DNA from: Chaenocephalus aceratus
Taxonomy: Eukaryota; Chordata; Actinopteri; Perciformes; Channichthyidae
Assembly (NCBI GenBank): GCA_023974075.1
Contig: CM043793.1
Coordinates: 6,543,628-6,607,627 of the forward strand
DNA length: 64,000 nt
Direction of reading: 5' to 3'
Shown: positions 45,905 to 58,500 of the stretch, piece after piece
How positions within the stretch are numbered: the first letter of the stretch is position 1
How the letters are laid out: the number at the start of each line of letters is the position of its first letter
The notes under the pieces: model-generated
Told to the model about the DNA's origin: nothing
The model's input: the letters and a program-made list of their open reading frames with translations, nothing else
Database searches by the model: none
Position numbers and translations under genes: made by a program

Positions 45905-48111
45905 TTTTTTTTTTTTTTTTTGTGAGACATGGCTTCATCAGGATATTCCCGACTCTTTGTGTGAACTGGAGGGTTTTTCACTCATCCGCTCGGACAGGAG
46001 TGAAACGTCGGGGAAAGGCAAAGGTGGGGGCATCTGTGCATTTATCAATGATAAGTGGTGCAGACAACACACTTTGCGTAAGACTATCTGCAGCCCCGAC
46101 GTTGAACTTATGTGCTTGAGCCTAAGACCCCTGTACCTGCCAAGAGAGTTTGGGAATATCATTCTCTGCACTGTTTATATTCCACCCAGCGGGAACGCAG
46201 CAAGTGCAGCAGCTCAAATCACTGACTGTTCACCAGCAGCTACTACACACTCCTGACGCTCCGGTATCGGGGACTTTAATCATTGCAAACTTGAACTGTC
46301 ACTACCCGGTTTTCAACAATACGTTACATGTGAGACCCGGGAAGATACAATTCTAGACAAATGTTACGGAAATGTGAACAACGCATATGTGAGTAGAGCC
46401 AAACCCCCGCTTTCGAACTCGGACCATAACACTGTTCATCTAATACCGACCTACAAAACGGTTCTCAAGCGAAGTAAACCACAGACCAAGACTGTGAAGG
46501 ATTGGACTAGTGACAGCATGTTTTCTCTCTACTGAGTGGAGCATCTTTCATGAGATGGACGTGGATAATGCTACTGAGACGGTAACTGACTATACACAAT
46601 TCTGTGTTGACAATGTGATACCTCAGAAAGAAATAACTGTGTACCCCAACAACAAACCATACATAACTAAAGAGGTTAAGGACTGCATAAACCGTAAAAA
46701 TATAGCTTTTAAAAACTGGGATAAAACGCAACTGAAATGTGTGCAAAAGGAGCTTAACCACATGCTCAGAGAAGCTAGAAGGAGACATAAGGACATTATT
46801 GAACAGAACTTTTCTACAATGAACTCAAAGGAACTTTGGGACACTATGAAGGCAATCACAAATATGACTCCAGCTAAAAAAACTCTCTGTACCTCTGATG
46901 ACCTGCAAAAAGCAAATGAACTGAATGACTTTTACATGAGATTTGAAACCCAGACTTCTCCTCTGAATGTACAGACATCGTAGAGACAATCTCTGCTACC
47001 TGACCAGGACCAAAGGGTGGTGATTGACCCTTTAAAGGTCCGATCACTTTTCAAACACACCTGTACTAAGAAGGCCACAGGGCCAGATGGCATCTCTGCA
47101 TTCCTTCTCAAGACATTTGCAGAACAACTGACATCAGCATGGTGTCCCATATTTCAAAAATCTGTTGATCTTCACACCATCCCCACCCTCTGGACAAAAT
47201 CAATAATAAAACCTGTCCCCAAAAAACCTTGTCCAAAGGTAAACAACGATTTTAGGCCTGTTGCATTGACATCCATTGTCATGAAATGTTTTGAGAGGAT
47301 CCTGGTGCCGCTGCTAAAGATGGAGGTTGATGTACATTTAGACCCTTTTCAGTTTGCCTACAAGCAAGGGCGTGGCACAGACGATGCTCTAAATAGCATC
47401 ACACACCTGGTCACTAAACACCTGGAAGACCCTGAGGCATATGTACGCCTACTGTTTGTGGATTTCAGCTGGGCTTTTAACATACTGCAGCCTCACATCT
47501 TGCTTCAACAACTGATAAAGATCAGTATAAATCCTTTTATCTTGAAATGGTATTTTTCGTTTTTAACCAATCGCACTCAGCATGTCAGGGTCAACAATGC
47601 CCTCTCAGAGCCCCGGACCATCAGTACAGGAGCCCCCCAGGGTTGTGTGAGCTCCCCGGTCCTCTTCACACTGTACACAAACGACTGTACGAGAATCCAC
47701 CCGGAGAATTATATCCTCAAATTCTCAGATGATACAGCCATCCTTGGCTTAGTGCACAAAGGCAGCAGTTCATCGGCTTATCACTCTGAAATAGAGAGAT
47801 TTGTGCAGTGGTGTGATTTTAACCATCTAGTGCTGAATGTGAAGAAGACTGAGGAGACGGTGTGGGACCCAAAGGCAGTGGGTGACCTTAGGCCGGTGGT
47901 TATCCACAATGAACCCTTATCTCAGGTCAGCTCCTATATGTACCTTGGTGTCCATCGTACATCAACATACAAACCCTGCACAGATCCTCAACTCCGGTGT
48001 GTCTCACTCATTAACCTGTTGAACCCCATCCCTGTTTTTCATGTCTCAGGCTCGAAAATGACATTTCCAGAACAAATGACCATAACTACACTTCCAAAAG
48101 GGGAAAATTAA
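45905..48111 (+). mobile_element. CR1/L2/Rex1-type LINE, partly intact reverse transcriptase
   Basis: An endonuclease fragment comes first: ETWLHQDIPDSLCELEGF, IRSDRSETSGKGKGGGICAF, then in another frame GDFNHCKLEL and PLSNSDHNTVHLIPTY. Next is a connector (46510-46983, for example EVKDCINRKNIAFKNWDKTQ) ending at TAG. The reverse transcriptase frame (47017-48111, 364 residues) carries motif A LLFVDFSWAFNIL (D149), GAPQGCVSSPVLF at 205-217 and FSDD at 236-239. Catalytic aspartates are retained, but frameshifts at about 46250 and 46535 and the stop before 47017 inactivate the element. A 17-T run (45905-45921) stands at the 5' boundary; the N-terminal endonuclease part and a recognisable 3' tail are missing. 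Confidence 0.88.
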
Positions 48112-48509
48112 TAATCTTTTTTCTCAAAGTAATGATAAACCTGTGAGTTGGATGTAGAGAAGTTAGAATCAATATAGATGTTAGATGACACAATTTCCTG
48201 AAGTAATCTTCGTAATAACTAGCAAACTAAAGATCATGTACATCCACTGCACACATCATCTGAAATAACAACTCATATTTCTCGCATCAAATGACATCAA
48301 AACGCATTTTAATGGCCAAACTAACTTTAAAATAGGCATTTTCCACCAAGAATAAAACGAAGTTCGGCCATGTTTTTTTTTTCTGCAGGGAGAAATCTGA
48401 AGATCACGTGACATAGACGCCAGCCATTGGAAAGAATGGAATTGCAGTTGGAGGTCAACCAATCACAGAGCTTGAGAACTAATCACAGGGCTTGTCAAAC
48501 AGAGCACAT

Positions 48510-49684
48510 GGGCCCTTTCTCATTTCTCTAACTCCCCTCCTCGACTCCCCTCCTCGACTCCTATCCTCGAGACTTAGTCCCGCCCACAGGAGATGCGAGC
48601 GGAGGAGCCGAGGAGGGGAACCGAGGAGAGAGGAGGGGAAGCAGCAGGCGGTTAGAGAAATGAGAACTCCTCTCCTCTGAGCGGTCATTTTAAAGAGACG
48701 TCCATTAATGATGACAGGAGCCCTCTGTCTGATGGACAGATGTGTTCATGATGACTTATATATTTACTTTGATTCATTCACAGTGCGGTATAATGAGACA
48801 ATAACAGGCTACAGATGCGGACACACACACACATATATATGTGTATATATTTATATAAATATATACAATTTCAGAATCAAGCAGAGCACTCTCATAATAA
48901 CGTAACACTATCAGAGACTGGATATACCCCCCCCCCTCTGGTCGCTACAATGAGGAAAATAAATTACGGGCCAAAAGTTTTATTTACAAGTATTACAAGT
49001 TAAGCAGAGGACACCAAACCAACTGAGACCTGTCTGTCCGCTGCATCTACATACACACACTGTACCACACACACCTACACATTGTACCACACACCTACAC
49101 ACTGTACCACACACACCTACACACTGTACCACACACACCTACACGTAATCAGGCTACAGCCGTGGTGTATTTTATTATGTGAAGCACTGAATGGTTTTAG
49201 AAAAATATCGACTCTTTGTTTGTAGATATCTACTAAACTAAAGCAAATAAAGAGAGTAGGCCTGTTATAGAGTGATATATATTTTACACACTGCTCTGCT
49301 TTCTGCACGGACCTCACAGCTGTTCTCTCTGGAAACATCGCGTCGCGATGAAAGCAGTTTCTAAAATAATATCCAGGGGATGCATGCAGAGCTGTCATTG
49401 GCTGAGATAAGTCCGGCCGTGCGTCACGAGTCTTTGAAACATCTCTGTTCCCAGAAATGTATCCGCGAAGGAGCCGTGGAGGACCAGTGGAGGACCCATC
49501 AGTGTATCCTCGGTTAGAGCTCCTCCAGAGAGCCTCCTCGATGCTCGATGCTCGTCCTCGACGTGCATTTAGAGAAATGGGATGTCCTTCAACATGGCGC
49601 GCTAAAATTCATTTCCGGGTCACTACCGGAGGACAGAGGAGTCGAGGAGTCGAGGAGGGGATTTGATGAAATGAGAAAGGGCCC
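48510..49684. mobile_element. MITE with GGGCCCTTTCTCATTTC ends
   Basis: GGGCCCTTTCTCATTTC at the left pairs with GAAATGAGAAAGGGCCC at the right. Subterminal CTCCTCGACTCCCCTCCTCG pairs with GAGGAGTCGAGGAGGGG. Its interior contains a 22-bp minisatellite (49056-49144). A related GGAGTCGAGGAGGGG end is at 41755-41770. Confidence 0.78.
49056..49144. repeat. 22-bp minisatellite, four units
   Basis: Units of the form ACACTGTACCACACACACCT plus AC are repeated four times, one shortened to 20 bases. Confidence 0.9.
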
Positions 49685-49984
49685 CGGTGTAGTCCTAAAC
49701 GATAGCTGGGGATTCTGGGTAGTGTCTGCCATCCTTTACTCCGAAAAAATATTCGTTTCTCCGAATCGAAGGGGAAAAATACAAAGGCATTGTACACAAT
49801 TTAAACCAATCAATGTTGTGTAATTAACAAGGATAATCTGGTGTTTTTTAGTCGATGAGTAGAGCAGATATCACTGTAAAATCAATCGACAGTAAGGCGA
49901 ATACTTACTTCCGGGTGTACAATTCTCCGTTATCCAATGGGAATGGACGCTCACATTGCCTTTAAGGGCAGCCGGCATAAACGA

Positions 49985-51090
49985 ATGCTGTGCTTCCATG
50001 AGCGTCAAATCCCGACGCAGATGGGAATACATTGCAATCAGTTGAAAGCTATTTGCGTCCCTTTATGAAGCTGAAGGAGCCGAGGAGCGTCACAACTGCA
50101 CGCCACGGACACTGACCAAACGTCGCTCCTGGACGAATATGGAGTGACAGTGTGTTGCCTTTTACAACAACATTATTTGCTTTAAATATCATTTTTTTCC
50201 CAACAAAAAAGCAGCGTGTGCACGGCTACACGGTCAACAAAAACGTTTTATCTTCCCAGTCCCAAATCACACACCTGTACCAGGGACATCCATGATATGC
50301 TGTTGCCCCATTACGCCATCTAGTGTTCAAAATATAAAAAATAACATTGTAATGGGTGCAACATTATAACTATTTTAAGTATTCATATTTATCCACTCCC
50401 ATGTTGAAAAGAGTATTGAACATTTGTAAAATATATGTTTAAGCTGCATTTGTGATTAAACACTAATAATCAAATGATGTTAATTACATATTTGGCTTGA
50501 TTGACTGCCCTAGTTTTATATCTTATAATCACCTGCAGCTTACATAAAAGCTACCTGTAGGAACATAATGTTTGTAAAGCATACTGTCTGCGTGTCTGTC
50601 CGTACACTGTGGTGTGTAGCATGGCAACATACAGCATATTTAAATCATAGATATTTAAAATTGTCCCATTTCAGAATCGAATATATGAAATTACTAGATC
50701 ATGATTGCTGATTCATAAATGTGTTCATCACAGCTGGTAAAGGTGGAGCTCATTTTCATTTCTACAGCGAATCGGAGGCTTAAGGAAAACGCATGTGAGC
50801 TTGTCTATGGGCCCCATTGGATCCGTCTATTTTTGTTCTGCTAGGGTCCGGCCATTTTAGCTCCATTCCTAACTCTCATAGAAATAAAAAGGGCCTCGCC
50901 TCCAACACTTTATCATGTTCTCCTTAGGTAACCATGTTGAGCCCCCGTATGTAGGCCACCAACTATACCAGGTGAGCAATCCGGTATCCAGAGTTCTGGG
51001 TTTGAATGAACAGGAAGTGTGCTGTGTTCACATCACTAATCCACAAGTCATAAAGTAAGAGACACAACCCAGCACAGGAAGATTCAAGTA
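49985..51090. other. Intergenic, old repeats only
   Basis: At 50060-50150 TTTATGAAGCTGAAGGAGC and ACCAAACGTCGCTCCTGGAC are the reverse complement of 40515-40590. The remainder is AT-rich, and no coding frame is supported. Confidence 0.4.
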
Positions 51091-51106
51091 CCTGACGTCA
51101 GGGGGG

Positions 51107-54100
51107 TCAGAGGCCGGGGGTCTCTCCTGCACGGGTCTGCTCAGGAGTGGAGCCTTCATTCGAGGGGGCGCTTCTCTGGAGGATCTCCAGCAGACTCTCA
51201 TACTGAGCCGTGGAGGACTTCCCCTAAGAGGACAGACAGCAGCATAAGGAAATATTTCATTGGATTTCAATACTTCTTAAGTTGTAGCAGACATTACATT
51301 ACATTACGGGTCAGAACTGTGTTTGTACCTTCATAATCTGCCTGAGAACAATGATCGCCTCCTGGCTGACGCCCTCCAGCCTCCTCCTCCGCCTGCTGGC
51401 CCCCAGTATTTTGGCCCTCAGTTGTTCTGGGTCTTCTGTTTCCTGCTGATTCGATGTCTGATTACATCTATTAATGAAGGCAGGGATGTGAGCTAAAATG
51501 GAACTTTTTATTTTAAATGTTGAAGATTTTTGCATAACCCAGATCTTACATGACAATACAAGGGAATCTTAGGGTTGAATGTAGAAAAAGAGTAAACTTT
51601 CACCTGAGAAGCTTTTCCTCAGCCAGAAAGCTCTCGCTGGTTGTGCTAAATTGCTTCAGCTCCACCTTCAGCGACTGGCACATCTTCATCAGCGGCTCCA
51701 CCTCCTTCTGAATAGAATATGTTAAATTGTTATTCGATTTGAAAAAGGAGGACAAGGTAAAAAGGTGCTTGGCCTGGAAAGCCCCGAATGTTTTTTCTGT
51801 AGCCCCGGACAATTCTCCCTCAATAATATAATACATTGTAGTGATCACTAATTAACTAATTAACATAATTCACTCATGGAACTACAGGTTGGGGGTATTG
51901 TTTCCGCACGGACATATATGTTGTTGACTGTACTTATTGTGTGCCCTCCTTGCTTCTTCCTCCTTGCTTCCCGGGCTTCAAGCCGGCAACATGTGCTTTT
52001 CTGCTGCTCAATAAAGCCAACTTTGCACCTTCGATGCATCGCCTCTGACTCCCTTCTCTCTGCACTACAACATCAACCGTGCTTTACCATGACACTAGAG
52101 AGGACGGCAGAATTGTAATTTCCCGTGTTCAGTGAATGCAACAGAGGCAAGACACCAGACCAACCAGAGAGTTGAATGGAATTAAACATCTGTCTTATCG
52201 GCTGAAAGGTACCTATCCTGTGAGCTGTGACAATGTCAGTCGGACTCAGAGTTTTTGAAGATGGACATAAGACATTTTTTTCTTAAAAAAGACTAACATT
52301 CTCAAGTGGTGGCTCACACAACAACCCCAGAGCCACCACTTGAGCCAGGTAAACAAGGTGTAAATGTCAGTAAACTTCCAAGTTATGCAAACATGTAAGC
52401 AAAGCATACATTACAGCTACGTTGACGTTACTTTGAATTGCGGGGGTAAGCTACACCGTTAGCAAGTAGCTATAGCTAGCCAGAGATATTAAAGTGGACC
52501 TATCATGCTATATTGAACAATATATTGTAGGGCCATACCTATATAAAGTATATAAATATAGTTTTTTTTTCAAAATACCAAACAGATCCTGCATTTTAGC
52601 CATGCCTCATTTCGCTCTATTTGCTCTTTCCAGGCCTGTTTTTGCAGGGGGCTGATTCTGTGACGTAGCTTTAATGCAAATGAGCTGCAGCTGACCACGC
52701 CCCCCTTCAGGAGAGGGGAGTGTGCTTTGAGATCAGCTGCTGGGCTGTCAGAAGAGGGGGAGAAAAAAAGATATCCGTCCTCCGTGTTTTATTCTTATAT
52801 TATTATATAGAGTCATTATTCATTTGTTTTAAAGCTCAATAAATAACAAAGAAGACCTTTGACCGGCACTTTTCTAATTTTGTCCGGAAGATTTAAACTT
52901 TAACGGACATGTTGACCGGCGAAAACAAATCTAACTGAAACTCTGCTGCACGGTCCCCTCGTTCCTTGGAAGAGGCGGAGAGGTGGGTGTTTGTCATCTG
53001 CTGGTGGACTACCGGAGTGAATTACAGCGAGGGAGGGATTGCATTGAATTACAGGAGCAAACGCTTGCCTCAGGGAGGGAGAAAAAGAGCCACAGCGGAG
53101 AATAAACAGAAGGGCAACCATGTGCGGGAAGTCTTCTTCGCTGCTTTTGTGGCAGACTACAGCCCCACTTACAGGCCTGGCATATGTACTACAGCGTCTC
53201 CAGCGCTTTCGAGCGGCAATGGCAGGCCGTGGCACAACCTCTCATTCCCCTGATAGGTGGAGAATTGACCACTCAGCGGAGCTCCCCTTTTGTGACGTAG
53301 AAAATAATTCAAATCTGGATCAGTCTGTGTCAGATCCGTTACAGCCCCTTTTTTTTTTTTTTTTTTTTTGAGATTTGGGTATAGAGGAAAAGAGAGAGGG
53401 TAGGTCCCCTTTAAATAAACACTTTGTCATACAATCTAAGTGTAATGTTTTTTAGCGTTACCTGGTGATTTCAAAGAAAGCTCTCTGGGAAATGTTGACT
53501 TACTGTTCGACATGAAGCTAGAAGCTACCTTACAGTACGCAGTTGATCCTGAGTCCTGTCAGTTAAAGTGTTTCATAGTTAGCTTAGCTAAGCATCAACC
53601 TAGCACTGAAATATATGGATGTTATGTGACAGTATTTCTGAGAAAAAGTCAGCTGAAATGGTGGCATAGTTGCCACTGCTTTACGTGTCGACAGCATGTT
53701 TGAACGTATTTGCAGCAGTAAATGTGGCTGTTTGGCCACTGACGTTGCCATAACAACACCTGAATTTAAATATGCAACCTCTTTTTGTGACACATTTTTG
53801 CATGAAATTTAATTCTTCTGATTGATATTTACTATTGACAGCTAGTCAATAATGTGAACATTATGAGATGGACAGCCAGAGAGAATAAATGAAAAACAGT
53901 TATGAAATACTATATGACAGTAAAACAAGAATAGCGTCTAAAAGGGGAGTGATTTGTAAAATATAAGAAAAAGAAAATCTGCTTACTGTTCTGTTTCATA
54001 TGGGTGTTGAGAGAAGTATTCATATGTCTTAATTTTGCTCTCAAAGTGCACCAGATTGATGCTTTTAACATCAATATTAAAAAAAAAATCTTCCCGGGGC

Positions 54101-57100
54101 ACTGGCAGCATGTAAAAAATAGCACTTTACCCCTGCTTACACCTATATGCCCTGAGCTGATTATCGAGCCTTCATTGTAAGAGTCACGGGTGTACTGTGT
54201 ACGTGCGTGTGGGGAGTGTTGCAGTAGAACATTCCACTGTAGCACCGCGGCCGCCGCCACTGTGGGCTAACGCCCCGAATGTTTCCAGGTCCAGGCGACT
54301 TCTTTGAGTCGGAATAGCGCAAAATTAGTTAGCACTTACAGACCTGTTCATCCTAAAGGCAACTTTTTTAAAATCCTTTTTCGGTTAGATGCATGAAGTA
54401 AGGTCAGTGGTTGACTCAAAGCTTTAAAGATTTTCAAGTTGTCATAAAATACTTAAGTAAAAACCCCACTCCTACTTTTCTGAAGCTTCTAAAGTATTTG
54501 TCTTAAAAATTACGGCTGCTAACAAGTGGCTAAGTGAGAGTACTTAACATCATCAGGCCAAAGATTGTCTGCCTTTAGCTTAGCGTTGGTGATGCGCAGT
54601 CATGCGACTGTTATGTAGTTCCTGGTGTTAAAAGTGAAGGCAGGCTCTGACTGTTAGCATTTTACTCCTTTAAAAAAACTAAAAAGTGGTGTTAATGTGT
54701 AAAGTCTATTCCGTAACAGAACGTGTTAGGGCCCGTGTTCACATAGCGCCCGTTTCTTTGAGCGGAGACAGCTGTGTTCTAACCTTTCTGTCGTTGAGGT
54801 TCTTCTGGTTGACCACGTCATTACTCTTCCTCATAATGTCTGTCTCACGGCAAAGATGGTCCACTTGTTTTCGCGTTTCGAAATTCTCCTTCCACACAGG
54901 TATGCACCTGTTCAGAATGGCGTTGACCTTGTCCCGCAGCTTACTGTGCTCAGCCCTCTCCTTCTGGACGATATTTGCGACCTCAGCTTCAACGTCAGAA
55001 TCTACTCTTCTCCACGCCTCCACCTCCCTCCTGTCGTTGCAAAAAAAACCTTTAGTGTCTCATTGAGAAAAATGTCCGTGAGAGTTCCTCTGCTCCATTT
55101 AATGCTAACTGTCAACTGACAGACAGTACTTTGTGTGAATGAATCATGCCATTGATGTATAACTTGAAGGACATAGTGGTTAAATTGAACCAGATGGATC
55201 GAAACATTTACAAATGTGTCCACAACTTTTTTAACCTGTGTTTTGAGGTAACTTTACCTTTCCTTCTCCTCCATTACTTCGACCTTCAGGTTGCTAATTG
55301 CAGCTTCCTGTTCAGTCCCCTGCTTCTTCAGGGAATCTGACTCGGACACTATCTCTGACACCTCCTGCACCAGCTGCTTCTCCAGCACCTCCAGGTCCTC
55401 GTGCTTGGCGATGTCTGCCCCTGAAGGGAGAAGAGGAGAGTGAAGAACGAGAGGACGATAAACAATGGTTGTCATAACTTCACAGGTTAGGGTTGCAAGC
55501 TTGGAACTGCATAAATTAGGTATGACTGAACATGAGATGAATGTAATCCTCTAGTTATTTTATTGTATTGAGAGCTTTTTCACTGTATACAATGACCTGA
55601 TCTCTAGTCTAATTGCATACTCATTAACCTTAACAGCATCTAACTAGTGTTTGAGGGCATTCAGGGGATGTTGAGCTTGTTGACAGGAAGAAGGTTTCTC
55701 ACCAGTGTCTTTTCAAATGCCAAAGAATGCATCAGGGGTAACCAAGCTGACGGGCCCACAGACAGGGGTGCAGTTATCGGCAGTCCGCCACAAATTAAAA
55801 TGCAATATGGAAAAATATAATATGGATTTTGGGGGGGGACAATGCTTTAGTCAGTGTTGGTGTTGTTGACATACAGCTAGCTAACAATGATCCAGTCATT
55901 CATGTAATGACTTGCTTTAATTTGACTTTAGTAAAATGCAGGGACTAAAACCCTCTGTAGCGTGTGGGTCCATCACCCCTAGTTGATTAGTATAGTATGT
56001 TTTAAAGATATTTAGGGGCAACCAGTGTCTTTATTGAAGTGACAGTGTTGAAAGGAGGAGACAGATAACACACAGCAAATGGTCACAGGCCTTCACCTTG
56101 ACTCTTACATCATTTCAATTCATGGTATTATGAATGAAGTATTGCCACCACAATATTTGTTAAAGGGCCTGTGATCGATATGAGGAAATATCAAGCTAAA
56201 TCTACTTGTTCTTGTCTTTGATACATGTGTCCCTTCTGTGTGAAGAGATTCTGAACGTTTCAGGAAAAAAGATTCTCTCACTTTTTGTCCTGATCCATTT
56301 ATATAAAAAATGTGTCTGAAAATGAGCTGATCAGATTTTGGCCACTTTGTGATGTCATAATGTTTTTTGGGGTTGTGTAACCCCCGACACCTGATCACCT
56401 GAATCTCCTCCTAGAGCACCATTGTATTCTTTTTAACCAAATGTCTCTCAGAGGGGCGTGGGGAGGGGCTCCTTATTTTCATCTAAAGTAACAGACAGAG
56501 AATCAGCACTTTGGAAACAGGGCTGAAACAGAGGGGATTATGGGTAATGCTGCAATGATCTGTTTGGTGTTTGGAGCCACACACTTCAGAGACATGTTTT
56601 GTATCTGAGGCCTGTAATATATTGATGTAAAACAGTATAAACGTTTTGCACGTCAAAATCTTTTTCTGAAGACACATTCCCTCACCCAGCACCTCTGTGG
56701 AGAGTTCCTGGACCTGCTCGTGCATCTCCTGCAGCTCCTGCTGGTGCTTCAGCTTCAGGACCTCCAGATTCTCCTCTGCACCCACCTGCTGACGCTGCGC
56801 CCGCTGCGCCTTCTCCTCCAGCTCTTTCTCTCCTGCAGCTATGCATCGTTCCACATGCTCAGCGATGTCTTTCGTGTCCCCCTCCATCATGCTGTGGAGA
56901 CAGTCCAGTCTCTTTTTCTCGTTCTGCAGCTCTTCAAAGTGAAGCTTGCGTCTTATAAAATAAGATTAAAATACAAATCAGTTCAAATCTAAATTAAAAA
57001 GGTGGGTCTTGAGTTTGCTATGAACGCTCTCTGCTGCCTTCAGGTTCTCTTGGAGGCTGCTGATGAACAGACGCCTCACCGTGGGTCTTTGTTTTCACTT

Positions 57101-57876
57101 TGGGTGTGAATAAAAGGCCGGTACCAGAAGACCTGAGGGCTCTAAGGGCTCAAAGGTTAAAAGCAAATCCGATAAAGGACCATTAAGAGCTTTTAAAACC
57201 AATGCAAGTATTTTAAAATAATTCTGTAGCTCACAGGGAGCCAATCTGCCAATCTGGATCGATGTATGAAAAGATTAGATAAGATATACTTTTTTTTGTG
57301 ACAGCATGTAAAAAAGACGTTGCACATGAATTATAATGACATACAAATACTATAAAAATACATATACAAACAATAGAAGGATATATATATCTATAAAGTA
57401 TATTTAGAGTTCATTATATATAATACAATCAAACAATATAAAGTTAAATTAAGTTTTAAACTTAATATTATTACTTCTAACTAACCTAATACAGTTGTGT
57501 GAAATCTGTTGACATAATCCATTTAATTAAAGATAACGTTTCAGTTTTTTCAGTGTACATCAAAATATTATTTACAAAAGACCTACAAAAACACCAAAAT
57601 AGTGTTTTATGGTTTTGAATAAAGCTGAAATCACAAGTTGATTAATTCTTATGGATTCAATTATTGATATACTGTTTTGATCATCTTTTCAGTACATTTT
57701 TACTTTTACGTTTTTTTTCATATTTGCTGCACACACGCGTGCATATAATAAAGACCATAAACACATTATAACATTAAGCTAACTCAGTCGTACCTCTTCA
57801 ACTCTTCCTCCATATGTTTAACTTGTTTCCGCAAAAGCATATTCTGTCTCTCCTCAGAACTGATTCTATCCGCCAT
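51107..57876 (-). CDS. Seven-exon coiled-coil protein, DUF4515/CFAP157-like (probable ciliary)
   Basis: Exons on the - strand are 57876-57794, 56951-56686, 55420-55258, 55030-54784, 51707-51604, 51467-51329 and 51223-51107. All introns have GT/AG ends and every junction keeps frame, giving 372 residues and a TGA. The start MADRISSEERQNMLLRKQVK is the first ATG after 5' A/T-rich DNA. The protein is almost wholly charged coiled coil. A central block (KLRDKVNAILNRCIPVWKEN, then KQVDHLCRETDIMRKSNDVV) resembles the DUF4515 region of CFAP157/CCDC83/CCDC166-type proteins of cilia and basal bodies. The tail is Ser/Thr/Gly-rich and polar. It is shorter than CFAP157 (about 500 residues), so orthology is unproven. 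Intron 4 (3.1 kb) contains a solo LTR-like element, a TTAA element and other repeats. Confidence 0.82.
51837..52069 (+). mobile_element. Solo LTR-like element in intron 4 of the coiled-coil gene
   Basis: The 233-bp unit begins TGTAGTG and ends CACTACA, as LTRs begin TG and end CA, and is flanked by ACAT at 51833-51836 and 52070-52073. It contains AATAAA at about 52009 inside CTCAATAAAGCC, a typical R-region polyadenylation signal, followed by a CT-rich end. No internal retroelement genes are present, so it would be a recombined solo LTR. Its orientation is antisense to the host gene. Confidence 0.55.
52493..53410. mobile_element. TTAA-flanked non-autonomous element in intron 4
   Basis: The left end AGTGGACCTATCATGC and right end GGTAGGTCCCCT are short imperfect inverted repeats between TTAA at 52489-52492 and 53411-53414. 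A T-run of about 21 occupies 53349-53369. The frames inside (52966-53253 and the reverse) have no recognised motif. Confidence 0.65.
53915..54270 (-). mobile_element. hAT-derived repeat shared with 9.3 and 36.4 kb
   Basis: TCTCAAAGTGCACCAGATTG, GTTCTGTTTCATATGGGTGT and GGGGAGTGATTTGTAAAATA are the reverse complement of 36320-36490, and part matches 9310-9440. The segment lies in intron 4 of the coiled-coil gene. Confidence 0.6.
56160..56645. repeat. Dispersed repeat in intron 2
   Basis: It starts TTAAAGGGCCTGTGATCGAT, resembling the TTAA-type ends seen elsewhere. Its right part (56415-56640) is the reverse complement of 45480-45690. The opposite terminus was not found. Confidence 0.6.
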
Positions 57877-58434
57877 AGTTATATTTTTCTCCTTCTTTTA
57901 TATTTTCTGCCTTTTTTTTGGGTAACAACCGCTTTTTAATCCTTCTTTCAAGTCGTTTAAAAAAAAGAAAAGAGAATTCAAAGAAAAATAAACAATGAGA
58001 AACTAACATCACACTGTTGCTAGGAAATGCCGCATTCTGCTCGGAAACTGCTTAGAAGGTTGTACTCTTTTCAAAAATAAACTAACCATCCAAGCATTTC
58101 AAAAGTAATTCAACATAATATTAAGAATAATTCCCATTGTCGCAAGCCTACGGAGACTCCTCGGAAAGTTTTACTCTTTTCAAAAGTAAAGTAAGGAAAA
58201 TCACAAATATGCAGACATAACTCAAATTGGTTTTGAGTGAGTTTCTTGCAACACAATGAGATTTTCTTTCTAGCCCTGACTAAATAAAAATATTGATTTT
58301 CTCTTAGTGTTAGCTCAAGCCCCAAGCAGTAAGTGAGATACAAAGTTTCATTTTTTATTTTAGCTATGTACTCATGGCAGACAGTTGTCTCGTTGCAGCA
58401 GGCTAAACAGCAAGGTTCTTTGTTTGTCCACATG
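57877..58434. promoter_or_regulatory. Upstream region of the coiled-coil gene
   Basis: This is the interval between the start codon and the large foldback element. It contains a repeated motif, GGAAAGTTTTACTCTTTTCA at 58156 and GGTTGTACTCTTTTCAAAAA at 58058. GTTGCTAGGAAATGCCGC at about 58016 contains GTTGCTAGGAAA, close to a half-to-full X-box (RFX site), the usual promoter element of ciliary genes. This is inference from the motif alone. Confidence 0.35.
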
Positions 58435-58500
58435 CAACCCTGTCTCCTAAAAATTACGTTCCCACAGAACTAAACTGCATTCTCAATTACGTTTAGCTAG

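Larger units (their letters stand above)
48178..49960. mobile_element. Rearranged relative of element A, split by a 1.2 kb MITE
   Basis: The segment 48190-48440 (AATTTCCTGAAGTAATCTTC, TTCTGCAGGGAGAAATCTGA, AAGATCACGTGACA) matches the right arm of element A (13895-14105). It continues with pieces of the A/B core: CCAATCACAGAGCTTGAGAA at 48459, ACGATAGCTGGGGATTCTGG at 49699 and AATACTTACTTCCGGGTGTA at 49900. The order of arm and core differs from element A. A MITE at 48510-49684 divides it. Confidence 0.65.

Noticed and set aside
47547..47732. Additional + frame within the LINE
   Set aside because: It is a shadow of the reverse transcriptase frame.
52966..53253. 95-residue frame in intron 4
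   Set aside because: It is contained in a non-autonomous TTAA element and shows no motif.
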